In this document: in pieces, positions 1 to 11,780 of the stretch
Layout: each line of letters begins with the position of its first letter
Position numbering within the stretch: the first letter of the stretch is position 1
Source of the DNA: Hygrophila difformis
Taxonomy: Eukaryota; Streptophyta; Magnoliopsida; Lamiales; Acanthaceae
Reading direction: 5' to 3'
NCBI GenBank assembly: GCA_030278955.1
Contig: JAOANR010000011.1
Location: forward strand, 46,487,417-46,551,416
Length of the DNA stretch: 64,000 nt
Notes under the pieces: model-generated
Databases searched by the model: none
Seen by the model: the letters and a program-made list of their open reading frames with translations, nothing else
What the model was told of the DNA's origin: nothing
Made by a program: the position numbers and the translations under genes

Positions 1-332
1 TAAAGACCACCAGGTCAGCCCTGAATTCACGACTCTCGATGCTCAACACAACATCTTGCATCAAATGATCACTTCGAATATTATCACCCGAAGGTAAAGA
101 AACAAGCATCTGGTAGGGCGCCAACGGTCCTACTCCATGCTCTCGCACAAATCGCAAAGCCACTAAAGAACACGAGGCTTCTGAATTGCACAGTACTAAG
201 GCAGAAGGATTCGCAGCAGTAGTAGCATTTACTCCATGCTTACGAATGAAATTTAGAGTCTCAAATGAACATAAGACTCCAGAATCAAACACAATAACAG
301 CAACACAAAATGCGACATAAATAATTCCCATA
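1..332 (-). pseudogene. Retropepsin-like protease fragment (partial at window edge)
   Basis: The minus strand encodes the same peptide as 4164-4532, with a degenerate aspartic-protease signature (LCNSEA where an active site would be D-S/T-G-A) and ADLVV followed by a GFDVLLGMD-like end. This is the retropepsin pattern of plant Ty3/gypsy polyproteins. The fragment has no gag before it, and its downstream part is outside the window. The active-site Asp appears replaced by Asn here (codon AAT against GAT in the right copy), so I call it non-functional. Confidence 0.6.
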
Positions 333-1156
333 TCAGGGAAACGGGTTTATCTCTCAACCAGAGAGTCAAGAAGAAACACATATGATACATGAATGACACA
401 CATGCCAAAACGTTATCCAATCAACGTAACTTTTCCATCACATAAAGACAACATACTAGGAAGTCCCCTAGTTCGGACTCGCCCTAGTGATATCGGCCCC
501 CTTCACGTTACCGATCTTTCCATGCAGAACAGTCACCTTGCCTCGTCTTACTCGACAAGCATTCAACGCCAGTGTCAATTCAATGCCACTTCACATTATT
601 ATTCTTTCTAACCAAATCCGACTATACCCTCACTGGCATAGCCTCGAAATGGTTTCCACCATCCTTCGGATGCAGGCGGACTGCAAATATCTATATCACC
701 CAAGTGGGTTATCGCAGTATGGAGATTTTCTCAGTACCCTATTTCACTCTCGAGGGTACGTCAAACCCATCTGAACACCATTCAGCACATTGATCCAGCT
801 TGGATCGCTATTCGAATAGCCCAGGCTTCCATGAGGCCTTTCCAAACTACTCATCCAACTTAGATTACAACATCAACAAACAGTGTTAACAGAAATCACC
901 AATCATATACAAAGCAGTATATATAAACGACAAAATTAAATAACCGATCAAAAGTCATTCATAGTCCTCAATGACTGTGAGATAACAAGGATCCTGACTG
1001 GAGTACCATGGTTTCCTCACAGTTCCCCAACTGTGAATTAACCTGGTGTCCGTAGAAATAATCAGATATAGTAAAAATGAAATTCTATGCTATATGTACC
1101 CCACACAGCTCACCACCTATGTCTACACAAGTTTTAATAAGATAAAAGAGCACACA

Positions 1157-1169
1157 GGCTCTGATACCA
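1157..1169 (-). promoter_or_regulatory. tRNA-iMet type primer-binding site of the gypsy-like element (left unit)
   Basis: On the minus strand, three bases after the LTR, the sequence TGGTATCAGAGCC is complementary to the 3' end of plant initiator tRNA-Met. It fixes the orientation of the element (minus) and the inner border of LTR A at 1173. Confidence 0.8.
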
Positions 1170-2140
1170 CTCTGTAACGACCCGAAAATTCAAACCTGAT
1201 TTTCGCAAGCGTTACCGCTGTACTAACTATCCTAAACTAGTGGCCAGCTAATTTAAAATAGCTAGTACAACACTGGGTAAACCTAAAGTGATCATCTGAT
1301 TAATCCGGTTTAATGCAGAAGCCATAAATAAATTAAAAACACATAGGCACATAAAATGTCACCCAATAATAATCAATTAACGGTTCCAGCGACCCATCCA
1401 GGCTACAAGCCTCCCAACAGCATACCAATATCTCAAACAGGGCTACCAGCCCAAAGCTGTAAATCACATAAGGCCATCGGCCGACAGTATGTAAATCCCA
1501 GGCTCACAGGCCTCAACCAGCAGTAGTCCAAATACCAACCACAGATAGTCACATAGTATCACATTAACATAATGAACGCGTCCTATATACTCCTATATAT
1601 GTGATCTCTCAATACCCCAAACCCAAATCATACTCCAGCGCCTCCAGCAGGATCTATAAAACAGACAAAAGCAAAAGGGGTCAGTACAACGTACTGAGCA
1701 AGGCTACGTGCCGGGGAGTAAGGGAAAACAACACCATAATAATAATAATAATAATAAATAACAGAGCATAATATAAATAAAGCAGATAAACACCACACCG
1801 TCCCATACCGGTGCTTCAACCACGATCATACAATTGACATAAATAAATCATCACACCGTCCCATACCGGTGCTTCAACCACAGACATACAATTTATGCAC
1901 GTGATGCATGGCCTAACATACACCTATCTACCCTATATGCAAAATGCAAATGAATATGCCTAGCCGGCAACCTAAACCCGGGCGGTATGAACCCACGGGT
2001 GAGGATATCATCAACTCCAACCCGTTACAGGGTAACATACACCATCCCCGCAGGGACCACAGGCATCACAGCCCAATCACAGGCATAACAGCCAAATCAC
2101 AGGCATCACAGCCAAATCACAGGCATCACAGCCTAATAAT

Positions 2141-2640
2141 CACCCCGCAGGGCCATCGGGACTCAACAACACCGGTAAAGGCTGCCCGATCAGACATTTC
2201 CAATATGTCCATCCATCCATAATGCAATACCATGCATTATAATAACCAGCCCAAAAGGGCCAACATGAATAACAACAATAATCCACCCCGCAGGGTCATC
2301 GGGACTCAACAACACCGGTAAAGGCTGCCCGATCAGACATTTCCAATATGTCCATCCATTCATAATGCAATACCATGCATTATAATAACCAGCCCAAAAG
2401 GGCCAACAGGAATAACAACCAATAATCCACCCCGCAGGGTCATCGGGACTCAACAACACCGGTAAAGGCTGCCCGATCAATCATTTCCAATATGTTCGTC
2501 ATCTCATAATGCAATATCATGCATTATAATAACCACCCCAAAAGGGTAACAGATATAACAGTCAATAATACACCCCGCAGGGCCATCGGGACTCAACAAC
2601 ACCTGTGAAGGTTGCCCGATCTATCATAAATATCATAACA
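2141..2640. repeat. Tandem 143-144 bp repeat inside LTR A (about 3.5 copies)
   Basis: The phrase CACCCCGCAGGG(C/T)CATCGG starts at 2141, 2284, 2428 and 2571, giving a period of 143-144 bp. The corresponding block in LTR B (6390, 6534) has only two starts. A shorter array of about 20-bp units (ATCACAGGCATCACAGCC) precedes it at roughly 2060-2130. Confidence 0.9.
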
Positions 2641-3000
2641 ACCCATCGGGTTAATAACCGTCAATTCCAATGCAATAACATGCATATGACAATACAGTGA
2701 TATTCAAGCACCTAGACACTAGGTTCGCATGCTTCTCAACATATAGGGAATTCAATACATAGCCCCCTAGGCTAAGCATTAATGATATAATAATTCAACA
2801 GTTTCCCTAAGCAATTCAACAACCCCCACGGGCCAATTGATTAACCCACGGTTTACCAATAATATTTGGGGAAGCCATAACAATAATTGGAGCAAAGAAA
2901 ACATCATTATATAATCAAAATCGCAGAAAAGGGGCCAAACAGGGCCTTCATGCGCTCACGGCGCACCCGCGCGCGTAAAACGCGTGACATACGCAGACCA

Positions 3001-3235
3001 GTACTGTAGCGATTACTGTAGCAATTACTGTAGCGATTACTGTAGCGAGTTACTGCGGTAACTACTGTACAAGTTACTGTGGTGGTTACTGTTCAAATTA
3101 CCGTGGTAATTACTGTTCAAATTACCGTGGTAATTACTGTGGCGAATTACTGCGGTAACTACGCGAGTTACCGCGGTAACTACTGTACAGTTACTGTAGC
3201 AGTACTGTAGCAGTTACTGTAGCAGTTACTGTTCA
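3001..3235. repeat. Minisatellite of TTACTGTAGC-type units in LTR A
   Basis: About 235 bp consist of diverged 10-16 bp units (TTACTGTAGCGA, TTACTGTGGTGG, TTACCGTGGTAA). The same array occurs at 6990-7245 in LTR B with an altered number of units. Many units are partial palindromes, so the tract could fold on itself. Confidence 0.85.
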
Positions 3236-4093
3236 TCGTCTTCTCCGATTTTCCAATCGGTTTTCCGGCGATTTCGCCGGAATTTGACCCCCAAATACCC
3301 CCCAAACACGTAATTTAAGCAATATAATCCCTTGCCTTGGATGTAGACGAGTCTCCAAGCTCCTCTCCTCAACCTCCAAGCTTCCAATCTAAAATTCCAA
3401 GCCTATATTGCAAGAATCAAGCTCCAAACATCAAAAATTCATCCAAGAACATGAGTTCTTCAACATGAAACCATTGGAAGCTCAAAAACTGAAATTACTC
3501 AACCAAAAGCATTACCTTAGCTCCCAAAACTGATTTGGAACCCTTAAACAAGGATTCAAGCTTCCCCACAAACCGATCTACAAAGATTCATCCTAAAAAT
3601 TGAATTCCCGTCACCAACTTCCATCACTCCAAAACCCACTCAAACATCCTCAAAATCAAGTGTAGAAGCTAGAAAAATACTTACCAAAGGTATAAATACC
3701 AATCCCCCAACCGATTTGAGGAAGAAAACACCAATTTCTCACCAAAATGAAGAACCCTATCTTCACCGAGAGAGAGTGACGGGAATGGGAAGGGGAAGGA
3801 GGAAGAAATGGGTCTTCCAACCCCAAATCTGATTTTTAACACTCCAAGAGAACCCGGGTCGGGTCATGGGTCTCGGGTCGGGTCGGAAGGTGGGTTAATG
3901 GGTTACACCACTTGTATTGACCACATTGCACACATTTGAGCACTTGAGCTCTTATTATTTTTTGGTGGGTTTGAACCCACTTATTCTTCCATTTTGCTAA
4001 AATCATACCTACAAAATATCCATATAGTAAATTCTTTATTAATTAACCACAATTAATTAAATTAATTATGCGTTAATTAATCGGGATGTTACA

Positions 4094-4532
4094 CAGTTAC
4101 CCAAAGAATCCTAAAAGGATATTCGTGGAACACCACAATCAATCACAGCACGATGGCAAACAGTCAATCCATGCCCAATAGTACGTCAAAACCAGCCGGG
4201 CTAAAGACCACCAGGTCAGCCCTGAATTCGCGACTCTCGATGCTCAACACAGCATCTTGCATCAAATGATCACTTCGAATATTATTACCCGAAGGTAAAG
4301 AAACTAGCATCTGGTAGGGCACCAACGGTCCTACTCCATGCTCTCGCACAAATCGCAAAGCCACTAAAGAACACGAGGCTTCTGAATCGCACAGTACTAA
4401 GGCAAAAGGATTCGCAGCAGTGGTAGCATTTACTCCATGCTTACGAATGAAATTTAGAGTCTCAAATGAACATAAGACTCCAGAATCAAACACAATAACA
4501 GCAACACAAAATGCGACATAATTAATTCCCAT
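4094..4532 (-). pseudogene. Retropepsin-like protease remnant
   Basis: The minus-strand frame from 4532 gives 122 residues with two copies of a C-S-x-A-L/T-x-F-(I/V)-R-(K/E)-HGV phrase. It also has an active-site-like LCDSEA segment (canonical D-S/T-G-A, here E for G) and ends in GFDVLLGMD followed by a TGA stop where the family has Trp. Beyond the stop the usual motif continues, but only after a frame change, up to the edge of LTR A. It resembles the RVP_2 retropepsin of plant gypsy polyproteins; the substitutions and stop argue against activity. Confidence 0.65.
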
Positions 4533-5394
4533 ATCAGGGAAACGGGTTTATCTCTCAACCAGAGAGTCAAGAAGAAACACCTATGATACATGAATTACAC
4601 ACATGCCAAAACGTTATCCAATCAACGTAACTTTTCCATCACATAAAGACAACATACTAGGAAGTCCCCTAGTTCGGACTCGCCCCAGTGATATCGGCCC
4701 CCTTCACGTTACCGATCTTTCTATGCAGAACAGTCACCTTACCTCGTCTCACGCGACAGGCATTCAACTTCGACGAACCATCTAATGTTATTTTGATTGA
4801 CCCAGTGTCAATTCTATGCCACTTCAAATCATTATTCTTTCTAACCAAATCCGACTATACCTTTACTGTCATAACTAAGAAATGGTTTCCACCATTCTTC
4901 GCATGCAGGCGGACTGCAATTATCTATATCACCCCAATGGGTTATCGCACAATGGAGACTTTCTCAGTACCCTATCTCACTCTCGAGGGTACGTCAAACC
5001 CATCTGTACACCATTCAACATATTGATCCCGCTTGGATCGCCATTCGAATAGCCCCGGCTACCATGAGGCCTTTCCAAACTATTCAGTCAACTTAGATTA
5101 GAACATCAACAAACAATCTTAGCAGAAATCACCAATCATATACAAAGTAGTATATATAAATGACAAAATTAAATAAACGATCAAAAGTCATTCATAGTCC
5201 TCAATAACTGTGAGATAACAAGGATCCTGACTGGAGTATCATGGTTCCCTCACAGTTCCCCAACTGTGAATTAACCTGGTGCGCGCAAATCTCAACAAAA
5301 ATAAGAACAAGAATGCAAATCTACACTATATGTATCCCACACACATCTCACCGCCTATGTCTACACAAATTTTAATGAGATAAAAGAGTACACA

Positions 5395-5407
5395 GGCTCT
5401 GATACCA
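5395..5407 (-). promoter_or_regulatory. tRNA-iMet type primer-binding site (right unit)
   Basis: TGGTATCAGAGCC on the minus strand, three bases from the inner edge of LTR B, as in the left unit. It marks LTR B as the 5' LTR of the right unit. Confidence 0.8.
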
Positions 5408-5410
5408 CTC

Positions 5411-7971
5411 TGTAACGCCCCGAAAATTCAAACCTGATTTTCGCAAGCATTACCGCTGTACTAACTATTCTAAACTAGTGGCCAACTAATTTAAAACAGC
5501 TAGTACAAGACTGAGTACACCTAAAGTGATCATCTGATTAATCCAGTTCAATGCAGAAGCTATAAATAAATTAGAATCACATAGGCACATAAAATGTCAC
5601 CAAAGAATAATCAAATAACAGTTCCAGCGACCCATCCAGGCTACAAGCCTCCCAACAGCATACCAATATCTCAAACAGGGCTACCAGCCCAAAGCTGTAA
5701 ATCACATAAGGCCACCGGCCGACAGTATATAAATCCTAGGCACACATGCCTCAACTAGCATAAAATCCAAGTCATAATAAACAATAGAGTATCACATAAT
5801 CACGTAAGATAAACATAAAAAGTCCTATCTATGTGATCCCTCAATACCCCAAACCCAAATCATGCTCCAGCGCCTCCAGCAGGATCTATAAAACAGAAAA
5901 AAGCAAAGGGGGTCAGTACAACGTACTGAGCAAGGCTACGTGCCGGGGAGTAAGGGAAAACAGAACCACATCTCAAGATAGTAAATATAGGTAATAAATA
6001 AACATATAATAACGGCAGAATATAAATAAAGCAGTTAAACACCACACCGTCCCATACCGGTGCTTCAACCACGATCATACAATTGACATAAATAAATCAT
6101 CACACCGTCCCATACCGGTGCTTCAACCACATACATACAATTTATGGACGTGATGCATGGCTTAACATACACCTATCTACCCTATATGCAAATGCAAATG
6201 AATATGCCTAGCCGGCAACCTAAACCCGGGCGGTATGAACCCACGGGTGAGGATATCATCAACTCCAACCCGTTACAGGGTAACATACACCATCCCCGCA
6301 GGGACCACAGGCATCACAGCCCAATCACAGGCATAACAGCCAAATCACAGGCATCACAGCCAAAATCACAGGCATCACAGCCTAATAATCACCCCGCAGG
6401 GCCATCGGGGCTCAACAACACCGGTAAAGGCTGCCCGATCAGACATTTCCAATATGTCCATCCATTCATAATGCAATACCATGCATTATAATAACCAGCC
6501 CAAAAGGGCCAACAGGAATAACAACCAGTAATCCACCCCGCAGGGTCATCGGGACTCAACAACACCGGTAAAGGCTGCCCGATAAGTCATAAACATCATA
6601 ACAACCCATCGGGTTAATAACCGTCAATTCCAATGCAATAACATGCATATGACAATACAGTGATATTCAAGCACCTACACACTAGGTTCGCATGCTTCTC
6701 AACATATAAGGAATTCAACACATAGCCCCCTAGGCTAAGACATTAATGATATAATCCACATATACTTAATGATATCATAATTCAACAGTTCTCAAAAGCA
6801 ATTCAACAACCCCACGGGCCAATTGATTAACCCACAGTTTACCAATAACATTTGGGGAAGTCATAACAATAATTGGTGCAAAGAAAACATCATTATAGAA
6901 TCAAAACCGCACAAAAAGAGGGCCAAATAGGGCCTTTCTGTGCTCACTGCGCACTCGCGCGCGTAAAACGCGTGACATACGCAGCCCAGTACTGTAGCGA
7001 TTACTGTAGCGAGTTACTGCGGTAACTACTGTACAAGTTACTGTGGTGGTTACTGTTCAAATTACCGTGGTAATTACTGTTCAAATTACCGTGGTAATTA
7101 CTGTACAAGTTACTGTGGTGGTTACTGTTCAACTTACCGTGGTAATTACTGTGGAGAATTACTGCGGTAACTACGCGAGTTACCGCGGTAACTACTGTAC
7201 AGTTACTGTAGCAGTACTGTAGCAGTTACTGTAGCAGTTACTGTTCATCGTCTTCTCCGATTTTCCAATCGGTTTTCCGGCGATTTCGCCGGAATCCGAC
7301 CCCCAAATACCCCCCAAACACGTAATTTAAGCAATATAATCCCTTGCCTTGAATGTAGACGAGTCCCCAAGCTTTCCTCTTCAACCTCCAAGCTCCCGAT
7401 CCACAATCCAAGCCTTAGCTTCCCCCAACACCAATATAGTTCCAATTCAAGGATTTAAGCTTCAACTTGCTCCGATCTACAAAAATCCAACCAAAACACC
7501 CAAATCCCGTCACCAACATTACCCCCACCAAAAACCACTTCTCAAACCATAGAAATAAGAATTAAGTAAAGAAAATCACTTAGCTCAAGTAGTATATCAA
7601 GTTCCCCTCTTGATTTTGCACTAAAATCACCAAATGGGCAAGAACTTGAAGAACCCTAACCCTCTCAAGGGAGAGTGACGGGAATGGGGTAAATAGGGAG
7701 TGGAAAATGAGCCTCTCACCCCAATTTTCAGATTTTAAGAAATTAAAATGGATCCGGGTAGGGTTGGAAAGTGGGTTAATGGGTTGTACCACTAGTCTTG
7801 ACCACATTACACCCATTTGAGCACTTGAGCTCTCATTCTCTTGTGGGTTTGAACACACTTATTCTTCCACATCATTAAAATCATACATACAAAATATCCA
7901 TATAGTAAATTCTTTATTAATTAACCACAATTAATTAAATTAATTATGCGTTAATTAATCGGGATGTTACA
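5411..7971 (-). repeat. Long terminal repeat B of the Ty3/gypsy-like element (2561 bp)
   Basis: It starts TGTAACGCC and ends GATGTTACA, matching LTR A along its length apart from fewer copies of the 144-bp repeat (starts at 6390 and 6534) and several small indels. The 3' part (on +) contains the same TACTGTAGC minisatellite at 6990-7245. The flank after its end (GGTAA) would be the target site; its partner lies outside the window. Confidence 0.8.
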
Positions 7972-8530
7972 GGTAATCAACACATTTCGAACCACGAGCG
8001 CAACACTTGGTCTGGGCAGCATTGGTAATGTCCGTCCAGAAAATTATCGCAGAGGATGGTTAAACAAGCGGGCAGGTTCATCACATAGCCCGCCTGACTG
8101 AGAACATTCGGGCATCTCGGGTACTAAAGGAGGGAATATTATGAAATATTACCCCTAAAAAAGGAGTCGATCAGCTCGGAGGGGCAAGCATTGGCGGGAG
8201 ATTTTACCACTCCTAAAGAGAGGCGGAGAGAGGTTGAACAGAGGGAGAAGAAATGCAAGGCTTAACAGAGTAATTACTACACTTACTATTACTATTAACA
8301 ATATTTCTATTATTATAAATATATACTTAATAAAACTGCAATTACTAATATGGTGTTGTAAAATTAATTTTTCCCCCTGTAGGGTTACAACAGTAATTAT
8401 ACTGGCGAGGACTGAGAGGACTCGGCAATTATCATATACCTGCTCCACCACACCGACCACCAAGTTTTCAATCTCAGCGGCATTTGGCATCGCCCAATTC
8501 ACAAAGATTGTTAAGAATGCGACGCTGTAG

Positions 8531-8531
8531 G

Positions 8532-8602
<71 letters not shown>
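8531..8602. repeat. (ATT)n microsatellite
   Basis: More than twenty uninterrupted ATT triplets. On the minus strand it reads as polyasparagine, which makes a false reading frame. Confidence 0.95.
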
Positions 8603-8604
<2 letters not shown>

Positions 8605-8631
8605 TTTATTATTACTGTTCATATTATTTTG

Positions 8632-8783
8632 TAATGTTTACCTGTAGTTATTGCCCAAATTCAACATTTGGACATGGCCGACATTCGTAATGACAACATT
8701 GGCCTTGGCGGCATTGGTAACGACGACAGTTCGAACCACCTCCCCTATCACAACGGTCAAAATGGTAGCGGGTGCACCATGAT
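8632..8783 (+). repeat. Block alpha, copy 1
   Basis: It begins GTAATGTTTACCTGTAG, continues through TTGCCCAAATTCAACATTTG, carries the IGLGGIGN motif and ends near GCGGGTGCACCA. Two further copies at 9586 and 10832 match it with scattered substitutions. The ...TTTAC(C/T)TGTAG edge looks like an intron 3' splice site. Confidence 0.8.
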
Positions 8784-9138
8784 AGGGCAAAAAGCCTCCC
8801 TTTTAAAGATCATCTGCAAACCTCTCGAGGTGGAACTTCAGGTATGCATGAAGCACAATGCTTCAAGCACAAGACTTGAAGCATCAGCCACTGTTGTATG
8901 GCATGCGCGTAAGGTAATTTTTCATTAACAATATTCGAGTCTTATTATTAACATCATATCGCCTACACACTGTTTCCTTACAACCTATCATTGTGGTACT
9001 ACAGTCCATACTGATATCGTGCAAACTACTTCCTTGCGGGGAATACAGCATTGGCCTTGGCGGCATTGGTAACGATCGTCTTTGGAAGCACAATCACTAC
9101 ATCAGGATGAATGTGATGATTATGACATTCCATAATGA

Positions 9139-9535
9139 CCACACTCGGAGGGGCAAGCATTAGCGTGGTGTCCATCTAAAACTAAGTATGTCCTTTGGGG
9201 GTCATTGTTGAAAATCGGCAAATTCATTTCGGAGATTGGGTAAATTTCGCCACTTGGGACACCAACATTTGGCTTTTCCACTTTAGGGGAATGGGAGGTA
9301 TAGGTAAGAGTGCCTCATTCGGAATCACAAGCGCCACAGCAGGGTGAATGTTGCTGTTGTGGAACACTGGGCATGCGTCAACGGTAAGCATGATCACAAC
9401 ATCAACGTCAATGTTGCGGTCGTCACATTTCAAATATTACTCCTTTCGGAACATTTAGAATGGCCTGTGAATACAAAGAGCTGCCGAAGGATGGTGGTAT
9501 TAGTCGTATTAATTTCATTATTACTATTCATATTA
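9139..9535 (+). repeat. Block beta, copy 1
   Basis: It runs from CCACACTCGGAGGGGCAAGC to an ATTATTACTATTCATATTAT spacer. It carries the clearest P-loop-like phrase of the array, RGMGGIGKS in the frame at about 9283-9309. In this copy the internal junction after TATGTCCTTTGG is uninterrupted. Confidence 0.8.
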
Positions 9536-9585
9536 TTAGCATTAATATTATAAAAATGTATTGATCGCCGTTATTAATATTATTT

Positions 9586-9775
9586 GTAATGTTTACTTGT
9601 AGGTATTGCCCAAATACAACATTTGGACATGGACGACGTCCGTAACGACAACATTGGCCTGGGCGGCATTGGTAATGACGACGGTTCGAACCACCTCCCC
9701 TATCACAACGGTCAAAATGGAAGCGGGTGCACCAGGACCGTAGAACATTCAGAGGGGCAAGCCTTGGTGGGAGGT
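9586..9775 (+). repeat. Block alpha, copy 2
   Basis: Matches copies 1 and 3, and shares with copy 3 an extra tail AGAGGGGCAAGCCTTGGTGGG. It follows block beta copy 1 directly, after a short AT-rich spacer. Confidence 0.85.
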
Positions 9776-10091
9776 CTGAACCGTAAAAAATAGATGCCGA
9801 GAGAGGTTGAACATAGGGAGAAGAAATGCAATGGGTACAACAGTAATTACTATTCTTAAAGTAAATTATTATTATTATTATTATTATCGTTATTGTCTTA
9901 TATATTCGTTCACAGTTTTTACTATTATTATTAAGACTATTGGCATATATATTATGTAACCTCAACTACAGATTACTGCTGCAAGTTCGTAGATCCATTT
10001 CAGTTGGTATGGGAGGTATTGGAAAATACAATCGGAGTGAGATGAAGGAAAAATTAAAGTCGGCATTAAAGCCGTTGAAGGTCCAGAATGA

Positions 10092-10490
10092 CCACACTCG
10101 GAGGGGCAAGCATTATCGTGGTGTCCATCTAGAAATAAGTATGTCCTTTGGATACAGAAAATTAGCGCGCGCCTTCTTAACTGTTATTATTATTATTATT
10201 ATTATTTGGCCTCTTACTAATATCATATTGTGCACAATGTTTGTTATGATAACTGTAGGTCGTTGTTGAAAGTCGGAAAATTCATTTCGGAGATTGGGGA
10301 AATTTTGCCACTTGGCTTACCAACATTTGGCAGTTCCACTTCAAGGGAATGGGAGGTATAGATAAGAGTGTCACATTCGGAATCACAAGCGCCGCAGCAG
10401 GGTGAATGTTGCGGTCGTCACATTCCGAATATTACTTATTTCGGAACGTTGAGTATGGCCTATGAATACAAAGAGCTGCCGAAGATGGTG
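10092..10490 (+). repeat. Block beta, copy 2, split by an AT-rich insert
   Basis: Matches 9139-9535, but about 110 bp containing an (ATT)n tract lie between TATGTCCTTTGG (10151) and GTCGTTGTTGAAAG (10259). The insert ends AACTGTAG, like an intron acceptor, although its start does not show a GT donor. Confidence 0.8.
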
Positions 10491-10831
10491 GATGGGGTGG
10501 CGGCAAGTTGAAAATTGGGCATACACGACGTTCCAAAGGAAATTGAGCGGTTCAGTGGAAAATGCGAGATGCCATGGGAAAAGGCTAGTAGCGGATTGAT
10601 CACAATATAAACTCAGCGTCGTAGTTACCTTCATAAAGATCCACCTGAAAACGGGAAATCCCCTGTATAAACCGGACCATGGATGTAATATCAACTCAGG
10701 CAGCGGTTAGATCGCAATATCAACTCAGGCGGCCAGAGTGGTATTAGTCGTATTAATTTTATTATTACTATTCATATGCGCTAGCACTAATATTACAAAA
10801 ATGTATTGATCGCCGTTCTTAATATTATTTT

Positions 10832-11027
10832 GTAATGTTTACTTGTAGGTATTGCCCAAATACAACATTTGGACATGGACGACGTTTGTAACGACAACAT
10901 TGGCCTGGGCGGCATTGGTAATGACGACGGTTCGAACCACCTCCCATTTCATAAGGGTCAAAATGGAAGCGGGTGCACTAGGACCGTAGAACATTCAGAG
11001 GGGCAAGCCTTGGTGGGTGGTATTACC
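10832..11027 (+). repeat. Block alpha, copy 3
   Basis: Nearly the same as copy 2 over about 190 bp, and it again follows a block beta copy and a short AT-rich spacer. Beta-alpha pairs at 9139-9775 and 10092-11027 therefore form a larger tandem duplication. Confidence 0.85.
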
Positions 11028-11672
11028 CCTCAATTTAACCGTTGGGGATAGGGAGATGGAGGACATATGGTCACCTGAATCTTGGGCAACTCTATTTAAA
11101 GACCCTATGTCCATGCATCTGCTCTGTAATTCCAAATCTCTTTCAATTTGAGAAGACTCATCCAACTATAATGTATCTTCAACTTCCACAACCTGAGAAG
11201 TTGGGGAGAAGTTCTAACCAATTCAGGGTTTTGGTGTTCAACTTCAGTGGCTGGAGATACAACATTAGGAAGCATTTGGAATGGGCGGCATTGGTAATGA
11301 CCCTAATTGGAAGCACAATCACTACATCAGGATGAATGTAGTGATCGTGTCATTCTAAATATTACTCTTTTCGTGTAGCATGAGTATAGCCTGTCCCACA
11401 ATGGTCGTGTTGCGACAGGTTAAACATTAGATAGATATCAAGCTCATATCTTACATCACAGAGCTTGAAAATATGGCTTTCCGAGAGGATAAGATTCTGC
11501 AGTCCCCATCATAGCCACCGGCACCGTAGATAGCACCATTAATTTCGGCTGCATATGGTGCAGAAGGCTGCAGAGAGTAATCAACGAAGGGAGTTAAATT
11601 GAGCTACTAGGATGAATTCCCAACAATGATTCACTAGAGGTAATTTTACAGTTTTTCACATAACAAATCTAT

Positions 11673-11690
11673 ACTATTATTATTATTATT

Positions 11691-11773
<83 letters not shown>

Positions 11774-11780
11774 TATTATT
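11673..11780. repeat. Compound (ATT)n(ATC)n microsatellite
   Basis: About 36 triplets: a short ATT run, then a long pure ATC run, then ATT again. Confidence 0.95.

Larger units (their letters stand above)
1..1172 (-). mobile_element. Ty3/gypsy-like element, internal region, left unit (runs off window)
   Basis: This segment repeats 4202-5410 almost base for base and lies between the window edge and LTR A. Read on the minus strand it begins at LTR A with a primer-binding site and ends in a retropepsin fragment that runs off the window at base 1. Between the two lies about 800 bp with no gag-like reading frame. The element is therefore a non-autonomous or deleted derivative. Confidence 0.75.
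1173..4093 (-). repeat. Long terminal repeat A of a Ty3/gypsy-like element (2921 bp)
   Basis: The segment starts TGTAACG and ends GATGTTACA, and it aligns end to end with 5411-7971. A tRNA-Met primer-binding site lies just outside its left border, so on the minus strand it serves as the 5' LTR of the left unit and also closes the right unit as a 3' LTR. It is 360 bp longer than LTR B, mainly because a 144-bp internal repeat is present four times instead of two. A TA-rich run (AAT)n sits at 1737-1757. Confidence 0.8.
4094..5410 (-). mobile_element. Ty3/gypsy-like element, internal region between LTR B and LTR A
   Basis: Only 1317 bp separate the two LTRs. In minus-strand order this contains the primer-binding site, about 860 bp of non-coding leader, then a protease remnant that runs directly into LTR A. 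Reverse transcriptase, RNase H and integrase are absent and no clear polypurine tract is seen before LTR A. The arrangement internal-LTR-internal-LTR suggests LTR-LTR recombination between tandem copies, or mobilisation of a deletion derivative. Confidence 0.75.

Noticed and set aside
393..1040. Frames in the left gypsy internal region as a small gene (and the matching ones at 4603-5026)
   Set aside because: They overlap in different frames, lie opposite to the element's sense and show no gag or other motif.
1944..2480. Open frames with repeated residues (plus 1944-2222, minus 2190-2480, and plus 6144-6491)
   Set aside because: They are translations of the 144-bp and 20-bp repeats inside the gypsy-like LTRs, without start context or known domains.
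8155..8622. Minus-strand frame of 155 codons with a long polyasparagine run
   Set aside because: The run is the (ATT)n microsatellite read in reverse; the rest has no motif, and the plus strand shows the repeated blocks instead.
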